A stretch of DNA of 64,000 nt, taken from assembly GCA_007695145.1 (NCBI GenBank), contig REEI01000075.1, positions 1 through 64,000 of the forward strand. The letters are read 5' to 3'. Below the pieces are notes generated by a model. The model saw only the letters and a list, made by a program, of their open reading frames with translations. It ran no database searches and was not told where the DNA came from. Positions within the stretch are counted from its first letter, which is position 1; every line of letters starts with the position of its first letter. This document shows positions 55,582-64,000 of this stretch, in pieces. The translations under genes were made by a program, and so were the position numbers. This DNA is from Saprospirales bacterium (GTDB lineage: Bacteria; Bacteroidota; Bacteroidia; Chitinophagales; Saprospiraceae).

Positions 55582-55591
55582 CCCCCCCCCC
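55582..55591 (+). repeat. C10 homopolymer near the 5' end of the metzincin gene
   Basis: Ten consecutive C, eight codons after an ATG at 55557. As sequenced, that ATG reads 13 codons to TAA (55596-55598). With one more C (or two fewer) the frame runs straight into the 55652 gene. Confidence 0.95.
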
Positions 55592-55651
55592 GGCCTAATT
55601 TTATTCTGTTTAGGTCAATGTAAAAAGGCTTTTTCAAAATTAACTTTAGTT

Positions 55652-58600
55652 ATGCTTATGTTAGCCTTATGCTCTACCGGTGCTTTCTCTCATACTGAAT
55701 GGCACTACCCTATTGAAGATGAAGAAGATGTAAGTTGGATACAACACTTCATGGAAGACCCGGAACCTGATCCATGCTATGAATCCTATGACGTTTGCGA
55801 GCTGAGGTACCCATTCACACAAAATTGGTCTAATGTCAACCCTATTACCGTCCGGCTGAATTTTCACTTCATCAGGACCGGAGACTATGGCTTAAACTTT
55901 GGTGAGGAAGATGGCAACTGTCCTTCCTGTCCCAACAATGAGAACATGTCCATTTACAATGTTGCGGAGGAAATTGTACAATGGCTAAATTCTATGAGTG
56001 AGAATTTAGACGACTACCTTGTGTACTACGATGGAAATGGCAATAGCCTTAATCCACCCCAGCCTAAATTGGATGCCAATGGTAGTCCTGTTCCAAATAT
56101 GGGAGACGCCAAACTTAGGTTTGAATTGTACAAAGAACAAGAAACAGGAGCAGTTTTTCTACATTATGATGAAAATTATAAGATTTTTTCACACATGAGT
56201 GGGCCGCATGGAGCCTGCATTGACTTAAACGAGCAAGATCCGGCCCCTATTGGAAAATGGGAAAATTCATACAGTTTGCACGAAGATGAAGTTATTGACA
56301 TCTTTTTGTTTGAGGAATATTTTGAAAATGAAGAAATTAAATATGGGGGGAACAATATTACTTGTAGAGCTGCAAGGGGCTGGATTTATAATACCATGGA
56401 ACAGGGAACGGTTCCCATAGCAAATTTATGGCATCACTATAAGGACAACCTAAGCTCAGATCCCATTAGGGATTATTCATACTTAATATTTCATGAAATA
56501 GGTCACCTGCTTGGGTTAGTGCATACATTTCCCAATAATCCACAATGCTGCGATGCGAATGAGGCAGGTTTATTAAATTCTGGTGGTGATTCGTGGAATG
56601 TCTCAAACAACATAATGGGCTACAATTTTAGAGGAAGATCCATCAGCCCTTGTCAAATAGACAGAATGTTTAACACCGCATACAATGGAACCAGAAAGTG
56701 GGTCGAAATTGACCCTATGCAAAATACTGTCCCACCAATTCATCCTGTCGCACCTCCAACGATAATTAATGACCCGGTGGTCAATTGGACAGGTGGGGGA
56801 TATTTGGATAAAGAGGTCATTGTAAAGTCAGGTAGCAGATTGAATATAACCAATGGCACCTGGGAAATAACCAACAATGTAAGCTTTTCAGTTGAAAGAG
56901 GAGCGATGCTTTACATTGGAAGTGGTGCTGTTCTGAAAAATCACTGTCCTAGTGCATACTGGGCAGGAATTCGTGTGGCCGGTAATCAGGACCGAGATCA
57001 CCCCGATCATTGGTCTGACCCATTTAACCCTGATGGCAATGACCCTGGAAGAGTTATTGTAGAAGGCGGAACAATCGAAAGAGCAAACGTGGGGATTGTA
57101 AATTTCTACTTCAATGTTCCCATGTGGCCTTTAAACTTTACCGCCGGAATGGGAGGGTATATATATACCGACCAGGCTACATTTAAACGCTGTAATGTGG
57201 GTGTAGGATTACTGCCAATGAAGGGAAAAATAAATAAAAGCAAATTGTTAAATACCGTGTTTGTTGATGATTTTCCGATTTTTTCCCTAAGTTCAATTGG
57301 AATCTATATGGTTGACAATGTAGGCATTGAAATCCAGGGAGGCAAATTTGACAGAATGAAGAAAGCAGGAATTCTTGCCCTCAATTCAGGGTTTAAGGTG
57401 CACAATGGGGTACAATTCCTCAATATAGAAGGAACTGCAATCTCAGCCATTCAAACCGTTCCTTTCGTTCCCTCTTCCATGCCTATAGAAATTGGCGGAA
57501 ACCCGGGGATACATCCCCCTAATTTATTCCAGGGCAATCTTTTGGATATCAGGATTGAGGGCTATGCGAGCTTGTCAAATTCAGTCCAGGTGAAAAACAA
57601 TCACTTTAAAGGCAGCTGGAACCCCTCCACTCCCGGAATCAACCAGTGTAAAGCTATTGAAGTTATTCATTCCAGGGTTGATATCAAAAGCAACTTCTTT
57701 GAAAATAAATACCAGGGCTTGAGTTTTAAAGATACCCGATTTGTAGAAAATCAAATCAAAGAAAACTATTTTCTGGATTTTCATACCGGCATATGGTTTG
57801 AACCTGGAAATAACAGAAGAACTTCATTCATCTGCAACCTTTTCCTCGGCAACAACTCAAGCGGTGTATTTGTGGACAATTCTCATATCAGGCATCAGGG
57901 AACAGGTGCGAACTCCAACACCAATGAATGGGAGCGATGGGACAATTATGAACCGGCTGTTAATGTACTGGATATTCGTACCAGAGTGGGGCCCGTACTT
58001 GAGCTTAGTCGGTGGTTCAATGCTGATTTTACTTACTTCGTCCAAAAGGACATCCCGCTTATTCACCCTGAAAGACCGCTCTGCAATCTGAGTCATGTCA
58101 TAAGTGGATGTAGCCAGATTGCCAATTATGAAACTGACGACTCATGGCTTAATGAATGTGAAGGACCTCACTTCCTTTTCCCTGACACTTTTAGCATTCC
58201 TGAGATACGCCAAATGATGTTGAGTATTAAGCAGCACGACAGCTTGTATCAATACAATCCCGATTATCTGGAATTATCGGTTGGCAAATTTGCTGCTGTC
58301 GGAAAAATAGTAGATTCTCTTATATTGGATGAGCAATACACTACAGCGGATCAGGTATTGGCACTAGAATCTGAATTAGAGTATTGGTATCAAAGATACG
58401 GACTGCGGGTGCATCAGGCAGATTATGTGGCAGCAGCAACATTCCTAAATACCATGCCGGAATCAGGTGAAGAGGAGACGGATTTCGTTTATGTACAGTC
58501 TGTTCAGCTTCAAGCCTTGCAAGACAGTCTATTCACCCTTGATTCTGTCCAAATCCAAAATCTTGAGTACATTGCCAAAAAAAGAACTCCTTCCTCTGTA

Positions 58601-58978
58601 GCTGCCAGGGGACTACTCGCCCACTTCCAGTTTAGGGTATGGAGTCCCGAATTTGCAGTTGTGGAAGACAGCCTTTACAATGAGCGGCGCATTCCTGCTG
58701 AAAGCCAGGAGTTAGAAGATACTAATATTGAAACTGAGGTTTATCCCAATCCATCAGACGGGATTTATCATATAGTTCCCGGTAGCCACTACGAAAAAGA
58801 AGGTATGTTGATGGTTAGGGTGTACAACATACTTGGACAACAGATGACTTTCATCCCCCTCGCCCCGGGTACTCAGACCATACAGTTGAACCTCAGTCAT
58901 TTGGAGCCCGGTCATTATTTATTGATCATTGCTCAAAACGGCGAAACCAGAGACAGTAAAGCCATCATAAAACATTGA
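55652..58978 (+). CDS. T9SS-exported metzincin protease with beta-helix repeats
   Basis: 1108 residues from the first in-frame ATG (55652), which gives a weak leader (MLMLALCSTGAFSH) without a positive n-region; the charged part (KKAFSKLTLV) lies upstream in the same frame but has no in-frame ATG. Residues ~281-291 are HEIGHLLGLVH, the metzincin zinc motif HExxHxxGxxH, with a Met-turn-like NNIMGYN about 32 residues later: a secreted zinc protease (M43-like). From ~360 to ~800 there are parallel beta-helix repeats (e.g. GVGLLPMKGKINKSKL). The C-terminus carries a T9SS type A sorting domain (VYPNPSDGIYHI ... GETRDSKAIIKH). Co-transcribed with the next gene, 3 bp away. Confidence 0.85.
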   Translation: MLMLALCSTGAFSHTEWHYPIEDEEDVSWIQHFMEDPEPDPCYESYDVCELRYPFTQNWSNVNPITVRLNFHFIRTGDYGLNFGEEDGNCPSCPNNENMSIYNVAEEIVQWLNSMSENLDDYLVYYDGNGNSLNPPQPKLDANGSPVPNMGDAKLRFELYKEQETGAVFLHYDENYKIFSHMSGPHGACIDLNEQDPAPIGKWENSYSLHEDEVIDIFLFEEYFENEEIKYGGNNITCRAARGWIYNTMEQGTVPIANLWHHYKDNLSSDPIRDYSYLIFHEIGHLLGLVHTFPNNPQCCDANEAGLLNSGGDSWNVSNNIMGYNFRGRSISPCQIDRMFNTAYNGTRKWVEIDPMQNTVPPIHPVAPPTIINDPVVNWTGGGYLDKEVIVKSGSRLNITNGTWEITNNVSFSVERGAMLYIGSGAVLKNHCPSAYWAGIRVAGNQDRDHPDHWSDPFNPDGNDPGRVIVEGGTIERANVGIVNFYFNVPMWPLNFTAGMGGYIYTDQATFKRCNVGVGLLPMKGKINKSKLLNTVFVDDFPIFSLSSIGIYMVDNVGIEIQGGKFDRMKKAGILALNSGFKVHNGVQFLNIEGTAISAIQTVPFVPSSMPIEIGGNPGIHPPNLFQGNLLDIRIEGYASLSNSVQVKNNHFKGSWNPSTPGINQCKAIEVIHSRVDIKSNFFENKYQGLSFKDTRFVENQIKENYFLDFHTGIWFEPGNNRRTSFICNLFLGNNSSGVFVDNSHIRHQGTGANSNTNEWERWDNYEPAVNVLDIRTRVGPVLELSRWFNADFTYFVQKDIPLIHPERPLCNLSHVISGCSQIANYETDDSWLNECEGPHFLFPDTFSIPEIRQMMLSIKQHDSLYQYNPDYLELSVGKFAAVGKIVDSLILDEQYTTADQVLALESELEYWYQRYGLRVHQADYVAAATFLNTMPESGEEETDFVYVQSVQLQALQDSLFTLDSVQIQNLEYIAKKRTPSSVAARGLLAHFQFRVWSPEFAVVEDSLYNERRIPAESQELEDTNIETEVYPNPSDGIYHIVPGSHYEKEGMLMVRVYNILGQQMTFIPLAPGTQTIQLNLSHLEPGHYLLIIAQNGETRDSKAIIKH

Positions 58979-58981
58979 TTT

Positions 58982-60604
58982 ATGAAAAACTTGGTATTAA
59001 TTTTATCGATGCTTTGCTCCGCAACTATGCTTTCTGCACAGTACCCCTTCTCAAAAATTCACTACTATGATGATTTAAATTCTCATTTCTTTAAAATTGA
59101 GCCTTTAGAGGATGGCCGGTTTTTAATATTAGGGGGCCAGAATAAGCCTTCTGAATTTTTAAAGGTCGGCTGGTTCTTAGTGGATGGGGATGGAAATATG
59201 ATCGATACTTTTTTATTTAAAGAATCCTGGACCAGTATGCTTACTTTAAATAATCAATTGGTTCGTGGGGATACCGTGCTTCAAATTTTTAGGCCAATAG
59301 GTCATCAGAAGGAGATCAGGGTCTATGGGTCTTCAATTAGTCAGCGCGACAGTATATTTACCTGGGTGCACGACTGGAGTTACATTGATAAGCTGCGGGA
59401 GGTGAGGCCCAGAACCATGACCATCAACAGCAGGGGTAATATTGTTGTTATTTCCAACGTGCTCTGGGAAACCCCTGGTGGGCCATCGGTTTATCTTACG
59501 GAAATGGACCTTTCCGGTGAGATTCTTTTAAAGAAAAAGGTAAAAACCTTCGCTCCCGACGAATGGCACAGGAATTACAGCCGATTTACTATTTCCTCAA
59601 AGATCGTTGAAATCAACAATCATTATTATGTTGCTTGCGGGGTTGATGTAGATTGGGACAACTCCTTTGTATTAAAGATGACAAAGGAAGGTGAAATTGT
59701 TTGGCAATCTGATTTATCTTTAAACGCTAGCAGTATTTTTGAATTTGATATAGCTCCTACCGGTGACAGTTCGGGCATAGCCTGGACGACCAATCGCCAG
59801 CTTGACCTTGCTGATGTGGATAACGATTTCGAAAAATACTGGTCTCTGAGTGCCTTCCCGGCATCCATTACTTTTCTGGATACCGCAGACGGAAGCATAC
59901 GACGGGAGCATGTGGAGTATCGAGACATTGATAATTTTTTCTATGCCAATAGGATGATTCGCTCTCGCTTCAATGACGATTTCATAATGTGCGGTGCATG
60001 GGAGCAAATTGATCCTGATAATGACCTCATTGTCTGGGAGGGCGGAATGGTGGCCAGGGTGTGCGAAGAAGAGGGATTCAAGTGGATAAAATTCATTCCG
60101 GAACTTTGGGATTATCAAACCATATCGGTTTACTTTTGGAATCTGACTGAGGCTGATAATGAAGATATCGTCTTAGTCGGCACAAGCAGGAGATTACAAC
60201 CTCCCACACGCAGGCCCGGCTGGATTATGCGCATCGGACCTGACGGATGCGTTCCGGGCCACACCTTTTGCAGCGGAGACAGCCTGCTCATAGCCCATCC
60301 GGGCGTGATGGTCCATGTGGATGAGATGTCCATAGAATCACACCCTCCAATGGTGAGCCCCAATCCCGTTCGTCAGGGGGAACCCATCCGAATCAATTTT
60401 GGAGACCAGGAGTCTACAATGGCGGGTGTGATGATACGTTGGTACAGCATAGACGGCAACTTGCTTCCAATGACGGAGGCGTTCACCGTATATCCGGATG
60501 GAGTGGTCTCCTCTTTGCCTCGCAATATCAGTCCGGGCATGTATATCCTCGAATTGATGAAGGAGGGGAGGAAGTATCGTATGAAGGTAATGGTATTGGA
60601 ATAA
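58982..60604 (+). CDS. T9SS type A sorting domain protein
   Basis: 540 residues. Signal peptide MKNLVLILSMLCSATMLSAQ. The body (~20-430) is beta-propeller-like with repeated strands such as FKIEPLEDGRFLILGGQN, VGWFLVDGDGNMIDTFL and SFVLKMTKEGEIVWQSDLSL, the pattern of WD40/PQQ-like propellers (inferred). It ends with the type A sorting signal: SPNPVRQGEPIRINFGDQ ... ISPGMYILELMKEGRKYRMK. Three bases after the metzincin gene, so probably secreted with it. Confidence 0.85.
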   Translation: MKNLVLILSMLCSATMLSAQYPFSKIHYYDDLNSHFFKIEPLEDGRFLILGGQNKPSEFLKVGWFLVDGDGNMIDTFLFKESWTSMLTLNNQLVRGDTVLQIFRPIGHQKEIRVYGSSISQRDSIFTWVHDWSYIDKLREVRPRTMTINSRGNIVVISNVLWETPGGPSVYLTEMDLSGEILLKKKVKTFAPDEWHRNYSRFTISSKIVEINNHYYVACGVDVDWDNSFVLKMTKEGEIVWQSDLSLNASSIFEFDIAPTGDSSGIAWTTNRQLDLADVDNDFEKYWSLSAFPASITFLDTADGSIRREHVEYRDIDNFFYANRMIRSRFNDDFIMCGAWEQIDPDNDLIVWEGGMVARVCEEEGFKWIKFIPELWDYQTISVYFWNLTEADNEDIVLVGTSRRLQPPTRRPGWIMRIGPDGCVPGHTFCSGDSLLIAHPGVMVHVDEMSIESHPPMVSPNPVRQGEPIRINFGDQESTMAGVMIRWYSIDGNLLPMTEAFTVYPDGVVSSLPRNISPGMYILELMKEGRKYRMKVMVLE

Positions 60605-60673
60605 TTTCAGTGATCCATGTTAATTCAGAAATCTAATATACTGAATACTGGTTTTTATTTTTGATAATATTTC

Positions 60674-60712
60674 GTTTTGTCTCGCCTCCTCCAATTTGGG
60701 GCGAGACAAAAC
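60674..60712. terminator. Bidirectional terminator between convergent genes
   Basis: A perfect 13-bp stem (GTTTTGTCTCGCC at 60674-60686 pairs with 60700-60712) with a 13-nt loop, between the T9SS cargo gene and tamL, which converge. T-rich flanks on both sides. Confidence 0.8.
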
Positions 60713-60733
60713 CTTTCTCCTAATAAAAACACC

Positions 60734-63040
60734 TCAAAACGGATAACCGATCGCTATATTCCAAATCAGGTTTTCCTTTCGCCAGCTTTTCTTAAGGGGT
60801 CTCCAATCGGTATTCCAGCGGCTGCCGTCTTCTATCCAGGGTTTTCTAAGGGGCGATGCCAGGTCCAATCTCACTACAAAGAAGTCGAGGTCCATGCGGA
60901 CACCCATACCTGCGCCAACTGCCAGTTGTTCGGCCCAGTCTGAGGAAAACTGACCACCAGGTATGGCTTCATTTTCATTGTACAGCCAGATATTGCCTGC
61001 GTCGGCAAATAACGCACCTTTAAAAAATCCAAAAATCGGAAACCGGTACTCAATATTGGCCTCAATTCTAATGTCTCCGGCCTGATCAAAAAATGAAGCT
61101 CCATCTATGGCTTCCGGTCTGTAAATGCCCGGCCCTAGAGACCGAATGCGAAAGGCCCTTACGCTGTTGGGTCCACCGGAGAAGTACTGCTTAATATACG
61201 GCAGTGAAAGGGAATTGCCCAGGGGGATGCCAATCCCTGCAAAAACTCTGGCAACCAATCTGCCCTCAGATCCCACACGTATATAATGCCTTAGATCTAT
61301 ATCTGTGCGAAGGTATCTGGCGTACTCTCGTCTAAACAAGCGGTTCTTCTTTTCATCATTGAAAACACCGTCAACCAAAGAGGCCAGATTGCCGGCTATA
61401 TCCAGTCTAAACTGAAAGAGAATGTGTCTGCTTCGATCTTGCTGCAACAGTTGATTGAAGGAAAATAAGTATTCGGCCCCGGGGATAAATTGCTGTTCAA
61501 AACTCCTTTGTAGAAAGGGGTTTCCGTCCAGAATTTTTTGAAATTCCTCGGATGTCTTCGGCAAAGTGGTAAAATTCAAGGCTATGGGATTGATCTGATG
61601 AAAGGCGTATCTATTGCCGTGCCAGGTGTAACCATAGGTAAAATTCAGTGATCTAAGCTGATAGCGCCTCACCCGGTTCAACAGAGAGTACGACATTTTT
61701 ATTTTAGTGCGCGGCACCCCATATTGGGTGTTGTCCTTCCATCTAATGGGTGCTATGATCCTGGGAAAAACAAGTTCTCCAAAGACCCCGGCTTCAAAGG
61801 CACTCAATCCACTTTGGCGCCCACCTGCCACTTGTGTTTCATAGCCAAATCGAAGCCCCAGATTGAGTTGTTCTCCCCCGCCAAAGAGATTCCTATTTCG
61901 GTATTCACCGGTAAACAGCGGCCCCATAAAATTATTGGACTTTGATACGACCTGAAGCTCAGCTCTGAGATTCATGCGATTTGAAGGGCTGAGCCTTATA
62001 TTAGTAGAAAGCCAGCCATACTTCTCACCATCGACCTCAGTAGTATCTACCAATCGGTGACGGACATTCACGAAGCCAAAGGCCCCTATCGAAAAAAGTC
62101 GCTGCCGGGTGCGGTCGCTCGCTGTCTTTCGATACAAATCTCCGGGGCTAAAAAGTAGGTAATTTTCGAAGCGGTCAGGTCTAAAGTCAAGGTCGCGACA
62201 AATGACCGTATAATTTTCCAACTCTACCCTATTGACTTCAGGTTCAGGCTCAGTACCCGGCCTCAAGGTCTGATCGGGGAATATGGTGATATCCCTTATT
62301 CGGTAAGGAATCAAAGCCTCTTCAGGGATGCCTTCCTTTATTTGCAAAAAGACATCCAGGCCCGATACCCCATCTGTAGTATCTATGCTAAAATGTAGGT
62401 AATCTGCTGTAAAAAAATAAAAGCCCTCTTCCAGCAAAAAATTGAGGATGCGCTGTCGCTCTCTGCGAAATTGTGCAAGATCATATCTCATCCCCACTTC
62501 AATCAAGCTCTCCTCCAAAGAAGCAGCTATTAGGCGATCAATTTTCCTGCCTCCCCCTTCATATTGAAAGGTCCCGATTACAAAGGGCTTCGCAGCCTCA
62601 ATAAAATAGATTAAAGATGCTTTTCTAGTGGATGACGTATCCCATTCATGTCGAACTGATGCATTGAAAAAACCATTGTTTTCCAATCGGTTGAGGATGA
62701 TGACCTTATTGCGCTCAATGTTGACAGCGCTTTTTAGTACCGGCTCTTCCCCAAACCTGCGATCCAAAAAGCGATTGAGAAAATTACTCTTTTCGCTATT
62801 TGCCCTGAGGTGCCATCTCAAAGCCGGCCTACCACCCAGCACTACATTGTTCGGATCGGGTCTCACCACTCCAGACAGTTCACTGATGAGCTTGCGCTCA
62901 GTACTGCGATTCACCTCAGCCTCCAAATCAAATTCCGCCCCAGTGTAAAGGCGTTCTCCTTCAGGCAAATACCTGTTTATGCCACAGGAACTCAATGCGA
63001 GCAGTAACGCAAGGAAGAGTAAATATTTTACCGTGTGCAT
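60734..63040 (-). CDS. tamL: TamL-type lipidated BamA/TamA-family outer-membrane protein
   Basis: 768 residues. The lipoprotein signal (FLALLLALSSCG, lipid on Cys19) is the mark of Bacteroidota TamL, unlike proteobacterial TamA. POTRA-like domains follow (~30-330: NNVVLGGRPALRWHLRANSE, NGFFNASVRHEW), then a 16-strand barrel with the BamA-family features RNLFGGGEQLNLGLRFGYET, YFSGGPNSVRAFRIRSLGPG (VRGF-like), GNIWLYNE and the final NLIWNIAIGYPF. With TamB it inserts outer-membrane proteins or moves phospholipid. tamB is not adjacent. Confidence 0.92.
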   Translation of the reverse strand: MHTVKYLLFLALLLALSSCGINRYLPEGERLYTGAEFDLEAEVNRSTERKLISELSGVVRPDPNNVVLGGRPALRWHLRANSEKSNFLNRFLDRRFGEEPVLKSAVNIERNKVIILNRLENNGFFNASVRHEWDTSSTRKASLIYFIEAAKPFVIGTFQYEGGGRKIDRLIAASLEESLIEVGMRYDLAQFRRERQRILNFLLEEGFYFFTADYLHFSIDTTDGVSGLDVFLQIKEGIPEEALIPYRIRDITIFPDQTLRPGTEPEPEVNRVELENYTVICRDLDFRPDRFENYLLFSPGDLYRKTASDRTRQRLFSIGAFGFVNVRHRLVDTTEVDGEKYGWLSTNIRLSPSNRMNLRAELQVVSKSNNFMGPLFTGEYRNRNLFGGGEQLNLGLRFGYETQVAGGRQSGLSAFEAGVFGELVFPRIIAPIRWKDNTQYGVPRTKIKMSYSLLNRVRRYQLRSLNFTYGYTWHGNRYAFHQINPIALNFTTLPKTSEEFQKILDGNPFLQRSFEQQFIPGAEYLFSFNQLLQQDRSRHILFQFRLDIAGNLASLVDGVFNDEKKNRLFRREYARYLRTDIDLRHYIRVGSEGRLVARVFAGIGIPLGNSLSLPYIKQYFSGGPNSVRAFRIRSLGPGIYRPEAIDGASFFDQAGDIRIEANIEYRFPIFGFFKGALFADAGNIWLYNENEAIPGGQFSSDWAEQLAVGAGMGVRMDLDFFVVRLDLASPLRKPWIEDGSRWNTDWRPLKKSWRKENLIWNIAIGYPF

Positions 63041-63242
63041 CGTCCTTCAGGATTTCATCAATATTTCAGGAATCACTTCTTCCATTCAAAAAGTCTAACT
63101 TGCTCAAATCTATTCAATATCCTCAAATCTGGTAAATTTTACTCCTTAGCTATTCGAGCCAACCCGATTTAGAGGCTGTCAAACTTTCATCTCAACTTAC
63201 CACTTCATCACCAAGCCTGCACTTCCCACCTTTTTCTACAAA

Positions 63243-64000
63243 TCAAACACCCAAATAGTTGAATGGACTCACAGACTTCAGTTCCTCTTTTACTTCATCA
63301 GAAACATCCAGGCCACTGATGAACTCATCTAACTCTGCCTTGCCTATGGCCTCCTTACCCCTTGTCAGATCTTTTAACTTTTCATAGGGTTTTTCAACTC
63401 CCTCCCGCCTCAATATATTTTGAATGGCCTCTGCAACCACTGTGTAATTTGCCTCCAAATCCTCTTTCAACTTAAGCTCATTGAGAGAGAGCTTATTCAT
63501 GCCCTTTTCTATGGATAAAATGGCAATCAGTAAATGGGCAAAAGGCAGGCCTGCATTTCTCAGGACAGTGCTGTCAGTGAGGTCTCTTTGCAGCCGGGAA
63601 ATCGGCAACTTGGAAGCGAGGTGCTCAAAAAGGGCGTTTGCTATACCCAAATTACCCTCTGCATTTTCAAAATCAATAGGATTTACCTTATGTGGCATGG
63701 CAGATGAACCCACCTCGTTGGCCACAGCCTTTTGCCTGAAATACTCCATTGAAATGTAGGTCCATAAATCTCTGCAAAAATCAATCAGTATGTTGTTGAT
63801 CCTGATGAAATTGTGAAATATTGCTGCCATATTATCGTAGTGCTCGATCTGGGTAGTGGTTTGCTGCCGCTCCAGGCCGAGACTTTCGAACAAAAATCGA
63901 TCAGCAAAGTCGGACCAATTGATGGCCGGGTACGTTACATGGTGGGCGTTGAAGTTGCCAGTAGCGCCTCCAAACTTACCCGAGTGTGGAATAGTCTGAA
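63243..64000 (-). CDS. purB: Adenylosuccinate lyase, 5' end outside window
   Basis: The last ~250 residues of PurB, which cleaves adenylosuccinate (and SAICAR) releasing fumarate in purine synthesis. The frame continues past the right edge. Seen: GKFGGATGNFNAHH (signature 2 region), the flexible loop SSAMPHKVNPIDFENAEGNL with the catalytic Ser, and the helical C-terminal domain ending SPFNYLGV. Start beyond 64000. Confidence 0.96.
   Translation of the reverse strand, partial: QTIPHSGKFGGATGNFNAHHVTYPAINWSDFADRFLFESLGLERQQTTTQIEHYDNMAAIFHNFIRINNILIDFCRDLWTYISMEYFRQKAVANEVGSSAMPHKVNPIDFENAEGNLGIANALFEHLASKLPISRLQRDLTDSTVLRNAGLPFAHLLIAILSIEKGMNKLSLNELKLKEDLEANYTVVAEAIQNILRREGVEKPYEKLKDLTRGKEAIGKAELDEFISGLDVSDEVKEELKSVSPFNYLGV

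Noticed and set aside
1-64000. tRNA, rRNA, insertion sequences or prophage
   Set aside because: No T-loop (GGTTCGAATCC-like) sequence outside genes, no rRNA blocks, and no transposase, integrase or phage structural gene was seen on either strand.

Overview
The window is chromosomal DNA from a member of the Bacteroidota, most likely the Saprospiria-like branch (the rank below phylum is inference). Support comes from secreted proteins with type IX secretion (T9SS) type A and type B sorting domains, SprB-like and choice-of-anchor L modules, a GldB gliding lipoprotein, a TamL-type lipidated BamA homologue, a Porin_10 porin, a PorT-family barrel, DUF4254, HTTM and BatA-type proteins, and promoter-like TTG/TAnnTTTG boxes. 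I found no rRNA, tRNA, CRISPR array, insertion sequence or prophage.

Layout. 1-2334: a truncated BspA-like (DUF285) surface protein, a cysteine-rich lipoprotein whose signal peptide is interrupted by a pentanucleotide repeat, and a cupin. 2424-5539: class II ribonucleotide reductase and acylphosphatase. 5802-8112: a three-gene plus-strand cluster (thiamine-binding-like protein, unknown protein, HTTM membrane protein). 8431-14115: secreted L-type lectin, ferredoxin, GT9 glycosyltransferase, DUF4254 and a BatA/VWA membrane protein. 14194-25134: two giant T9SS-exported adhesins built from the same ~84-residue cysteine-paired module, about 21 copies in one and 4 in the other. 25531-34618: housekeeping and metabolism (DMT transporter, YigZ, CoaE, ornithine aminotransferase, amidohydrolase, site-2 protease, acyl-CoA dehydrogenase, RadC). 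35639-36103: a short SSB with 10-bp iterons upstream. 36316-41835: an HME-RND metal efflux operon (pump, adaptor, TolC). 42079-48751: TonB, VanZ, GcvH, porin, FabI, RecN. 49917-54800: OmpH/Skp, TatA, a 2-oxoglutarate oxygenase, GldB, a PorT-like barrel and NadC. 55652-60604: two T9SS type A cargo proteins, the first a metzincin protease. 60734-64000: TamL and the C-terminal half of PurB.

How the genes work together. Much of the window concerns the cell envelope: T9SS cargo, outer-membrane barrel assembly (TamL, Skp/OmpH), energised uptake (TonB), gliding (GldB) and efflux.

The most interesting signal is a set of slippage-prone tracts placed where they could switch surface genes. (TTCTC)6 lies inside the signal peptide of a lipoprotein, and the reading frame is OFF as sequenced. 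C10 lies just after a promoter-supported ATG of the metzincin gene, also OFF as sequenced. C9 lies inside gldB, in frame as sequenced. I propose these as contingency (phase-variation) loci. The tracts and frames are read directly from the sequence; switching is inference.
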